NCBI RefSeq assembly: GCF_028858725.1
Contig: NC_084790.1
Coordinates: forward strand, 10,110,169 to 10,174,168
Source of the DNA: Colius striatus
Taxonomy: Eukaryota; Chordata; Aves; Coliiformes; Coliidae
Direction: 5' to 3'
Length of the DNA: 64,000 nt
This document shows, in pieces, positions 22,959-34,900 of this stretch. The position numbers were made by a program, and so were the translations under genes. How positions within the stretch are numbered: the first letter of the stretch is position 1; each line of letters opens with the position of its first letter. The notes below the pieces were generated by a model. It did no database searches, was not told the DNA's origin, and saw only the letters and a program-made list of their open reading frames with translations.

Positions 22959-25900
22959 TTCCACAGAATATTACAAATGTTGGTAATCAAAGAGACCTTC
23001 AGCCTTAACATAGGAAGAACCCAGGCAACTGTTATCAATAAGACACAAACCATAACATTAGGTAAAGGGGAAGCCACTTTATCTAACACATGTGAAACAC
23101 AGAGAAGAGGCATAGTGGTGTGTGACTTGCCTTTATGGGCAGAGTTTCAGTGCAAAGGTATTTCTGTGGATCACATAATCTCCGAATATGCCTGAGACAT
23201 GATTGGGATATAAATTAAGGTATAACATTGTCTCTGAAGCTTTGCACTTTTTTCTATTTTGATAGACATATGTTTTTAATTAATGATGAGATGCAAAATG
23301 TAGTTTGAACTAACACGAGGAGTCTCACTGTATGATTTACAGCCCTAAAAGGGGCACTTGGGGATACCTAACTTTCAAACATTTTGAAGTATTTATAGAA
23401 TGCATAGTACACTTGACATTTTAGGATCAAGTTTACATCAATTTAAACTCTGTTCTCATAATTTTAATCTTTCTTATAGAGTAAGATTTTTTTAAAAAAA
23501 TAAAATAATTCCATAATTAATTGCCACTTTGAAGTGTTTTTTTAGAACAGACTTTTATAGAGACAGTAGCTAATGTTCAAGCTAGAAAGTTCAAATCTTG
23601 TGCCTGTGGTCAACCAGTTCTTTAGTAGTTTCCAGTATGCGCAGTAGGATAACTTGTTTTCTGCATGTGTGGCACTGTGGTTCACCACAGTCCACTTGAA
23701 AGAGTCTTGCTGAAACTTCACATATTTCTGAGGTATCCTACTGAAAACTGACTGGACTGCACTCCTCATCTGCTCATCTGTGTCTAGAATAGATGAAGTG
23801 CAGATATGTGGCTCCTTGCTGTGACTGCATTATTTTATGCTAATTGATAGGGGGTTTTTTTTCTCCTCCAGCTATTCTCAGTTCAGGACCAACTGATTGT
23901 TCAGACAGGAGTCATGTGGGTCTTGAGTACGCTAGTAGTTGTGTCCTCATGGACTTCAAACACTAAGTGGAAGGAAAAAAGCCACAGAACTTCAAATGAG
24001 GTTTAATGGCTGCCAGGAAGAAATTTGAAATTGCAGCAGAATAGACTAGTTGTAGCTTTGGATGTGATGTCGTAGCACATTCATCAACCACTTTGCCCTT
24101 GAATGTTTCACGTGGGTTTCCCTTGTTATTCATCTCATTTTTTTTCCTTACCTGAAAATGCCACAAGATTTAAAAAAAGCAGAACTGGACTCTTTCTACA
24201 GAAAGAAGGAGGTATTGTGTACTCAAAATATTTTAAAATAAAAACAGAGATACTGCCTGTATTTTCTTTTGCCTTGTGGAGTTCCATTGCCGTGTTCAAG
24301 GTACTGTTTGCTAAGGTATGAATAGGATGTACACAGAGAAATAGCAAAGTAATCACTGTCCTTTAAACTACTACTTTAAGTTTTCCTTGGAGTGTCTTAA
24401 CTTACGTATATGTGGTATAAAAAAAACGGTGCTGATTGTTTCCTAACTATTGGAAGTATTCCCAAGTGCTTTAACAACCTGAATTTTGAAAGTGAAGACC
24501 TACGCCCCATCTATTCTTGGGCCTTTCTTGCCCCAAGAAGTGGGGCAAATACCCTTCACTGGCATGCTAAGTGTATGAACATAAATTGCATAACTTTTAA
24601 TGTACTGTGTTTAAATTGAAGCTGGCCAAAGCTTGAAGGAAAACACTGTACAGTTGGACCTGTGGACTATGATCTGCGGCTCTTGAACCCTTTGATGAAT
24701 GTGGTATCTGTGGAGATGTGAGACTACCCATACTTTCCATGCTAGAGTGACTGCCAACAGGCATGAACTTCATGTTTCATATAACACTTTTTTTCAGAGA
24801 TCTTTTAAAATAATAGTTTTTTCCATGAAAGTAACAGGTGAAAAACACAAACATGAAGACTGAAGTACTGAGTAAGACTGTATGAAAAATTGTTTTGCAA
24901 AATAATTTACAGTAGCTAATGTTGATAGAGCTTTGATGACTAAAACACTGAAAGGTGTCTTGCCACAGACCTTTGGCACATTAAGGCAATTTTTTCTGTG
25001 TAAGACTGAAACTTGGTACATAATGTGTCAGGTTTTTTTTCCTGAAAGTTTATTTGCTTGTTTGCTTTTCCCCCTCCGTTCTGTTTCTGAAATGTCAACA
25101 TTTTTAATACTTTATTCTTCCATTTCTTACAAAATTGTAAAAGACCGTGAAATCAGCTACTGTGATGATGCATCGTAAGCCTAACTTACAGCACATACCT
25201 GAACTGATGGGTATTAAAATTGCTTTTGGTATAGAAGCAAACTTGAGTTGTGGTTTGACTTGGTCAGGAAGCTCTCTAACCTGTTGATGTAAAGAGAAGG
25301 GTTTTTAACTTGGTTTTCTTCCTGTGGTAGTGCAACTGAAGAGCTCCCTAGTGCATCTCAGGCTTTGGGCTCTTTAAGAGTTGGAAGGCCTGCATCTTAC
25401 TGAGTGAAGTGTGATGGGCGTTAATTTACCTTTAATGGTCAGCAGTTATTGGAAAAAAACACCAAAGAGCTGTTTTACTGGGAGGTATTATATTCCAACC
25501 AAAAGCCTAGCAAGTTTTTACTATTTCATTATGTAGCATATTTATCAAAAGATACAGTAGGTCTCTCTCCAAGATTGTAGGACTCCTGGTACTGGTGATG
25601 TACAAGCATCATCTGGCTTGGCTTTTTGCGGGATGCAGGGACCTCTACTGTTTTTTCCTAAGTGCTTTTTCCGAAGTGCAACACAACTGGCAATGCATCA
25701 CCACATGACAGCCCTTAGTAAACAGGGTAACTGCAGTGCTAGATGTGGGGTAGGGAACTGAAATGTGTCTTAAGTAAAAGTCTGTAAAGTTAGTCTTTTA
25801 GAAACCGACTTGTTAAAAAGAAAAAAAAAGCCACCACAGGACAACCAAGTGGTAAACCTTGTTTTAGATTAATTACAACACATTGTTGATCAGAAAGTTG

Positions 25901-28847
25901 GTTTTAAGTGCATATTGCACTGTTGGGTCATGTAAAATATAAACACTTTATATCTGCTATATTTTGGAGTATGTTGTCACAAATAGTCTTTGTATAACTA
26001 TTTTATAAAATGGCTGAAAATATAACTTTATCAAATAAACCTGAATGAGGATGCAAGTCTTAAATGCTTCTGCTCCTCCTCTTTTAGAACATAAGTAATG
26101 TACATAAAATAAAGATTTTATTTCAGACTGCAGTGAAAGTGGTGCATATAATGTATTCTTAGCTCTATATACTCTGCATGTTTTATTACAGGAGGCCACT
26201 GCTTGTATTTGTTTTGGATAGTTTTTAGGTATGATGTAAAATAAAAATCCTTGGCCAGCAAGCATTTTGTTGGCAGTACCTGCATTTAGTCTTCACTTTA
26301 GCATGCTGTAACTACAGCCTTCATGATTTAATCTCTCCATGCCTTAGAGAACGCAGAACTCTTTTGTGTAAAGTTTTGAGAACTTGTTAGTTCTGTGAAA
26401 TGAGGATTAAGAAATAGGCATGAAAAATTAACGTAGGGATCAGTAGAGTTCTTAGATGGTGATATCCCTACACACTGAAAGCTGTGCTGCCTTGTATGAA
26501 GAAGCAATATTCTTCTGCTGTGCTAGTAAGACAGAATTTGAATATATGCCTGTTCAAACACAGTGTTTGGTGAGATCCAAGGAACAGTCTTCTTTACAAG
26601 GATCATGGCCTTGCAATAAATTTTAAACAATTAGAAAATCAGCTTATAAAAACATCTGCCAATTGCACACCTCTGGAGCAGCACAATCTCATTTTATTTC
26701 AGAAATGCCTTGGCATAGAACTGTATCATGGCAGAACTCACCATATTCAAAAGTGTTGGTCTTATTTGTCATTGTTAAACTAGTCCCAGAGAGTCCATCC
26801 TAAGACTGTGTGTTTTTTTTTCTGGAGGACACAGGCGACCAGTGTTCTCAAAAGGCCTGATTTTCTCCTATAGTAGCATTTCTCAGCAATACAGCAGGGA
26901 GGCAACTGTCCAATTAGCAGAACAATGAATGAAGCCACAGCTAGTGCCCAAATTGTAACTCAACAGTAACAATACCGTCCAGTAATAGTAGAGCTTGCAG
27001 TAACGTTTCTGCAGGGTTAATTGTCCAGCTCTATCTTCGGCAGAAGTCATCTCTTTGCGTTCCTTGTGTAAAAGGCAAGGGGTCTTTGTTTACCTTGCTT
27101 ATGGAATAACAGTTAGATGATAATACTAGTTACACTTGCATCAAGCAAATTCTATTTTCAACAACCTTACCTTGTTCATGACATCCATCTCTCTTGTCTA
27201 TCGTGCAAGGAACAGGGAAACCTGTTAAAGAAGCAACTGCTGGTGCATGTGATGTTAGAAGAAAATGATCAGAGAATATATTTCCTATGCACTGTGCAGA
27301 ATGTTTATTAAATACTGTTTGTATAGGTATGAACACTTCAAAATAAAATTGGTATACCTCTGAGGTGTGACGTGCATAGCATTTTCATTTCCTTTACATC
27401 TGATACGTGTTTTATCAGAACACTTGAAAGTTACACCTTAAGGAACAAATTCTTACTGCATACAGAAGTTCATAGACTAATGCAGTACTGTTTTCCAGTC
27501 ATTAGTGAGGTAAAGCACTGCTTCACAGAAAATCAAACTTGCAAGTTTCCTTCTTTGTTGATAAAACAGATGTTTTTGTTTTAAAACTGCTGTTTCATTA
27601 GACTTGATAATAGCACTAGTTACCAGGATAGAATGTTTTAATGAAGTGGAAAAAAGCCCAAAAACAACAGCCCTGATTAACAGTAATGTAGTAACACTGA
27701 CCAGTAATATTTTGTACCATCAGTGGATAACAGGACACAGAGAATATTCTGTCACTATGTTCTTCAAGTATTTCAGGAATAAGTTTTATATACTTAAGCT
27801 TTTGGTTCTTAAACAAAATGGTTTTGCTATTCTCAGCATTCTTACCTTTTTTTCCCAAGTAAAACCCCATGCACCAGACCACCACACTATTTTCCTACAT
27901 TTTGGGGTTTTTTTAATACTGAATTGCTGTCCATTAAGTTTCTGTCTTGTTCTGTAGGAAAGTAAGTCTATTAACAATTACATAGAGAGCTGTCATCTGC
28001 CATCTCAAGTACCAGCTTTGTGAGGTAACAAAGTTAGTATCACCTTAGGGAGAAACTGAGGTGAAGAACTGAAATTCTTGTTGCTGATCTGTGTGCTAGC
28101 CATGCTGAAAAACAAGACTCTTTCATTTCTCAACCCTAAACTCTGCCACATATTCTTTCTAAATGAACTTACCCTTCATTATTACTTAGGATGATTCATA
28201 ATGGTAACTTAACACATAGTTAAGTATTATAGTCCCTTCCTACCAAAATACCAAATGAGTTCAGCTAAAATAACAGCTCTTTAAAATACCTTATCTTTTT
28301 TGTCTATACTACTAAAGTCCTTTCAAGTCAGTTTATATTAAAGTGCTTAGTTGTCAATTATTTTCAGTGACGTGAATTCAGAAGTTACATAAATGCTTCA
28401 AAGAAGTTAGCTGCCAAGTACAAGCAGCTTATGTCCATAAAGGCCTTTTTTGCAGCAGCAGCCATCAAGAATTTCACTATTTTTTCAAGATTGGACTGCT
28501 AAAACATAGAATTGACTAGTGCAAATGCTTAGGCACAATTTTGATTAAAATGCATACATTCTTTTTCTGTGCAGAGGCAATACAATGGCATATAGTTTAC
28601 TCCAGTAGACATTCCACGGAACCTTGCAAAGGCATGTGTTTGCAAAACATTCAGCAAAAGAACAAAACAGAAGGATCCTATACCCTGTTTTACAACATAG
28701 TACAAATAAGAGAATTGTCCAGCCTGGTTTTGGGGAGTGTACTTAAACCCAGCAGAGATAAAGCATCGTTTCTCTTGATACTCAGCCCACCTCCAGAATT
28801 CTTCAAGTAGTACAAGGCTTGAGCAGCGTACCATCTAGCAACAACAG
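22959..28847. other. Shared 3' region between convergent LYSMD3 and POLR3G
   Basis: I see no coding exon here. The two genes converge, so this 5.9 kb must hold both 3' untranslated regions. Plus-strand AATAAA signals that could end LYSMD3 lie at 23,499, 24,237, 26,034, 26,108 and 27,342. On the minus strand, AATAAA occurs near 26,117-26,122 and 27,303-27,308. If distal signals are used on both strands, the 3' ends would overlap. I did not see a clear repeat copy inside this stretch. Confidence 0.55.
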
Positions 28848-28934
28848 CTAATATGTTGCTTCGTCCATATTGTCATCACTGCCAGCACCAAAGTCATCTC
28901 CATCTTCAAAATATGAAGAAATGTAGTCATTTTC
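28848..28934 (-). CDS. POLR3G: POLR3G coding exon 7 (terminal)
   Basis: It encodes the conserved C-terminus from ENDYISSYF to DEATY and the stop TAG at 28,850-28,848. It is preceded by TTAG and starts in phase 0. Confidence 0.93.
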   Translation of the reverse strand, partial: ENDYISSYFEDGDDFGAGSDDNMDEATY

Positions 28935-31900
28935 CTAAAGCAAAGCAAAAAACCGAAAACTATCACCATGTCTGTAGAGAAGACAATTTATGAAAGAAAC
29001 ATACTTTAAATTGTACTTGAGCACTCATATTTTTAAATAGGAATAGGAGTTTTTTTCTTCTTTCTTGGGAAAGAAAAAGGAAAATGCTGTAATGAAGTTC
29101 TGATATCTATGAAAGAAGAATTTAGTGACAGAGATGTATAATTGTATGTATTGATGTGACAGGACACATTCCTGCTTGCAAGATATTTTTTCAGAGCCCT
29201 TTAGGAGTAAGAAGTCTGAGCACTCACTTAAATAAACTACAACAGAAGGCAGTGCATACAGAAATTTAACATAATAATGCCTTTCACTAAAACTGTCCTT
29301 CAGCTCTGAGGAACTAGAGACTTTCGACTGACAACCAACACACTACTCAGTGAGTGGAATATGACTTTGTGTAAACCTGAAAACTAACTAACATTATACC
29401 TCTTCATGTTCCTCTTCATCGTATTCCTCTGGTTCTTCTGCTTCTTCATCATCTTCACCTTCTTTGTCTTTTGTTTTGTCTTTCTCATCTTCAGATTTTT
29501 CTTCTTCATCGTCCTTCTTTTCCAACTCCTGTCACAAGGCAATCCTTTTTACAAGGCAGTCTCAGTGTACTACCAACAGCAAGACAGCTGGCAGAAAAAT
29601 GCTCTGCAAATATTTTTTGTCAATATTTAAAACATGATGTGAAGCACAAGAACTTTGTAAGGACTTACTAAACATTAGCCATCATACTTCAAGTCTAAAA
29701 AAGTCTTATGCCATTCACTGTTTGAGTAATGGACAGTAGAATGCCATGTCACTTGATAAAGCAATACCACTTGTTGATCTAATAATGTATCTGCACCAAG
29801 CAACTGATGCATCATTGAGAATAAAAAGCTGTTTCGCCTTTAAGTTTCCCATCCCCACAATTGAGTAGTCACGTCCTTGCTTTCCTCCTGAGTTTCTATA
29901 TGTCTCTTCCCTCTCAGTGTATTAAATTATTTTATTTCCAACATCAGTAGACTGGTGGAACAGGAGTAGATTTAAAAGTTGTATCAATGAGTTTTCATTA
30001 AATAAGCTCTAATAGTAGCTCTGCTATTCTGAGGCTGCATTACTATCCAGTGAAGAACAAGTGGTCACTGTCTTCAAAGTCAAACAGAAGCAAAGAAAAC
30101 AGTTCCTCAACAGCCAGCCTCTACCTTTACCCTCTCCCTCATGCTACCACATTGCAGAACACGTGTCAGAGTAACATGACAAGGTCCCTTTCGTTATTCC
30201 ATTTGTACCAAAAAACATACTACAGGTTTCATTTTCCTTCAGCAACTTCTACTGTACAATTAGAAAGCATATGCACATCTTACCTCAATTTTTTTCAACA
30301 CATCCAGATTACTTTTGGGCTCACAGCTTTTTGCCTTTTTTGGTTTTACACCTGCTGAAATAAAATATGTAATTATTATTCTTTTAATATAGAAGAACAC
30401 AAGTTCCCTTGTTTTACTTGCTCTAAGACCTTACATCTTGTATTTAAATTACCCTAGACTTGGAGCTACATCATTCATGGAGGTGTAAATGCCAGCTTAC
30501 ATAAATAATGTCTATAGGGTCTGAAATTCGCACTGAATAGACAGTTGACCAAAGGTTTGGCCAAAGTATGACATTCAGCTTCAGAAATACTTTTCACTTA
30601 CATACTCACAATTTGTTAAGAAGCAAAATCTCAATTTTTATTTTTCATCATCTTGAAAAGATAAAAACTCATTCCTGTTACTAATCTTTCCAATAAATGA
30701 CAGCTGGGTGCTTCAGATAGATTAAAAAAAACAGACAGCAGCCTGTAAGCTCTAATATGCTAGGCATGGTTGCTGCAGCTAGGTGGCTTTTGGACCACAG
30801 CTGGCTCTCATCTCACTGAGTCCACAGTGCATATTTCCACCTAGTCCTTTGATTCAGGAACATCATCTTTATCTAGTTACTCCGTACAATCTGACCTCAT
30901 TGTGTTACTTAACTATATGGTGACTATATGACAAAGGTCAAAAATATAATAACATATATCCCTGTAATAGCTGCCTGAACTGCAGCACCCTATACTAAGG
31001 TTGGCTCAATTCCAGGAGTGCAATTTGACCAGTAGATGAGAAGAAATAAGCTTCTGAGAGACTCTGCAGTGTTTAGAGAGCTCTGTGACAGGTACTATTT
31101 TGCAAGTAACTCTTTTGGCTCTCCTGCTAAGTTCAACACTGTCACAGAAACCTTATGACATAGATTAGCTTGTCAGCAGCGCAAAACTAGCTGTGTGAAG
31201 TGTCATACTGGTGTAGCTCCATGGCTTTTGATGGATAAGGCAGCTTCAAACAAGCTACGTTATGTGACTTGCCCCTTTCTTACCTAGGCTGCACTAAGTG
31301 GCAACAGAAGAAAAACTGCGTTGATATCCTTCTGGGTGGAGCAGATAGTAACCCAAAGCAATTCTCTCTTTTGTCTGACCTAACGATTAGTAAAGCAGAA
31401 CACTAGGAGCTGCTAAGAAAATAACTGTGTTTTGTCAAAAGCATTTGTCATATATAATATTCAGTGCATTTCAGTGCTTTGCCTATGAAGAGATTATGTG
31501 ACAAAAGTGCTGCATAGAGCTGAGGAGAGTAATAACACACAAACAGCATCAAAGTAAACACATCCAGAATGAAGCTGGGTTTTAAAAGAAACAACTGGAA
31601 AGTGTGATTGGAAATTACCATCTCTGCACAAAGCCCTGCAGGCTTTTAGAGATAATCCCTATAAAACAGCCTGGAAATGAAAAGAGATACACAAGATCTT
31701 TCCTGAAAATGCGAAGACTCTCTTGGAGCTTATCATAAAATTAAAGACACTAACCCATGTTAGTAGAATTTCAAGCAAAATAGCTCCTTACATCCATGTA
31801 GCTTAGACGTGCAATGAATACAATCTAATGTTTACAAATACCTGTTCTCAAACTACTAAGGCTTAAATGCATATATCTGATTGCTATATGCATATGGCTG

Positions 31901-34900
31901 GCCTACCAGAGCTGAACCAAATCAGCTTTTTGTTTAGATTTTTTTGGCAAGTGCTGCTGGTATCTAGTATACTGTGGTATGCAGCCCAGGGTAAGTGTGG
32001 GGAGCAATTTTGTCACTAAGAAGGCAGGTGGACAGATCTTAGGTTGACACAATCAGGGAAACCAGAAGAGGGAGAGTGAGGTATGTAAAGATGAAGATGT
32101 CACCGTAAACGAAACTGCAGTGACTCCAAAACCACTCCTGCAATCAACAAAGGGTCAAATGGTAGAATTTTTTAATCCTTTCAAACTCTGATGGTCAGCT
32201 GATCTTTGGCATTGCACCCATATAAGAAAATGTGCTTCTAAGAGCAAGTACAGAAACTTGCATAAAAGAAAGAGGAAGAATCTCCCACAGAAAGCACTGA
32301 TTCTCTGATAATTACAACATTATTGTAACAAATAATAATAAATTGGCATTTATGGTTTCATTGGATGCTGGGGAACTAATTATTACCAATAATACAAAAG
32401 CCAGTGTAGTTTCTTCTTTTGAGGAAAAAGTAAAGTAGGTGTGTACTGGTTAGAGAATTTGAAAATAAAGATTTCATTTTCCATGGAATCTTGCAGTCTA
32501 CCTTTAGTACTATGCTTCTCAATGACGCTCTTAAAAAGAACAAAGCTTCCAGCTGAGAGTCTCCATGACTACTGCACATTCCCTTTTCTTTTTATATTTT
32601 ATCCTTGAATGGAAAAATGACACATGAAGGACTCAGACAAAGAGAACAAGAAAGTAAACAATTATATATAACAGACAGCTAGATCCACGAGGCCAAGTGC
32701 TATTTCACATCAACAGAGCAACAGACTTCTACAGGGAACTTAAAATAACAGTCATGCATACTAGAAACACTTCAAAAAACAAATACATGTATGATGCAGG
32801 GTTAGAATAAAGTTTTTTCCTGTAAGAACAACCAATACCAGCTCCAACTTCTGTTGAAGGATCTGGTTCACAATTCAGCAGAAGCAAGCTGAAAATAAAT
32901 AAGAGAAGTAAAACCAGGGAAGATAGAAAATAACCTACATTAAATCACATCTAAAAGGCTTAAAAAAATGCAAAAGTCAACCAAATCATCAACAATTGAG
33001 AAACTTAAAATATAAAGGCAATCTGACTGGCCATCTATTCATTGAATAGAAGAAGAGTGAGTGTAGGTTAAAGATATAAACTTTCAAAACAAAGAAGTGT
33101 TGTGGGTTTCTTTAGTTTTTCACTGTTATGTCCCTTGTATGTTAGTATGATACATCAACATAAAAGGAAGGAATGGAGGATAAGTTCCAGTTAAGTTAAA
33201 TCATTCTGCAGAAGCAAGGCAAAAACCACAAAAGACAGGCAGACTAGTAAATATTTTAGAAAAAACCTGCCAAAAGTCTTGATTAGTCAGAGTTAATACC
33301 ATTTCTACCATACTTTTCCCCTAACTAGCTCTAGTATGTCTTTTCTCTCTCAACTAGTGTGTACTACTTGCCACTTAAAAATATACCTTTTTTGGTCTTT
33401 TTCTTTGGCTTCATCTCTCTTGGGAGTCTTCTCCAATCTGTACAGAAAACAGCTTTAATATACATGAATGATGATTTACGTCAGTAATCTTCCCCTTGCC
33501 ACTCACCCAGGAAAGGCAGGAGTCTCTGTTATGCTTGACTCTATTTACCTGCATGCCGAAGTGTTTTAGCACACAGTAGTTTGATGGAATTGTAGCTGTA
33601 CTTATTTCAAGTACAGCTAGAATTCCATAATACTGTGTGCTAAAACAGGAACTAGAGTGAGGACTAGCATTACACCCACTTAAAGACAACTGGCATCTGC
33701 CCCAAAGAGACAAAGTTCAGCCCTTCTAGTGGCCCACATGCCTTTCAACTTGCATTCTACAATTACATTTGCAGTACTGAGTTGTACAGATAAGACTGCA
33801 GAAATTTAACGTTATAAAACCCAGCTACCTGTGACCGAGATGTCAGGTTGTCTTTGGTAACATCACTTGCTCTGAGTTCAAAAACTGGTATCTATGTGGC
33901 AAGTAAGGAAGCAAGCAAGCTAGGGCAAGGGCTAAAGCTGTCATTTTTCCTGCAAATCAGTTCTTTCAACTGAAAAAATAAAATCAGATCTTTTAGGTTT
34001 TTTTTTTTTTCTTTGACGAAACAATACCTCCCTTTGATCTGGAAATATGCTAAGGAGAAAACTCTCAACAAGGAATACATGACTTGGTAAGGATTTGAAT
34101 GTTTTTTTATTGCTTGAAAAATAATGACTCAAACATTTTAAAGAGCAGAAGATGTCAAAAATTAATAAAGAATGTGCCTTTTGTAATCTCAGATATTACC
34201 TGGGGTCCATGCTGCCTGCTCCTTTTCACTGTCCTGGTACTTTTTACTGTACCTCTCTATTGCTGTAGAGAGGGATACAAAGAGTTACTGAATTCAGTTA
34301 ATTGTAAAGGCAAACCAGACACTTGTCCTTGATATTTTCCTGTAACGAAACATATGGTGTATTTTTGTAATCCCACACTGAACATTTTTTATAATGTTGT
34401 CAAACTTTTAAATACTAGTTTAATAACACTATTTTAAGCAGTCCTTATGACAATTCCTATGGCTGATGCTTTGCGAAGTACTTGCAAGACCTGGATCTTG
34501 TATCTCCTTTCCTGAATATTGGTTTGAATTTTTTGTGTTTCTCCTTTCAGTCAAAACATTCCCTCAAAAAACAAACCAGCCTCCGTAACTATTATAAATT
34601 ATACGTCTATTCTTGGAAAGCATGACAACATAAAATACAGATATAGTCAGGGAACCTTGGTTGAAACATCAAATGAATGACAACTCTTCTACTCCCCAAT
34701 ATTTATCATTAATCACCATTGTGCTAATCACAAAATGTATCCGGAATATCGGGTCTCAGAAGGCCACTGAGATGTCAGACCGACATGATTAACTCCCGAG
34801 TATTTTAGTACTTCTGCAGTATCAAAGCTTTGCAACATAAGACAGATGTGTTTTGAACAGCAGCAACTCATTTCAGTCTGTTTAACCTCTTTCCAGGCAC

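Noticed and set aside
32820-32890. A possible extra POLR3G exon on the minus strand.
   Set aside because: Its translation has no RPC7 similarity, and the flanking exons already join in phase without it.
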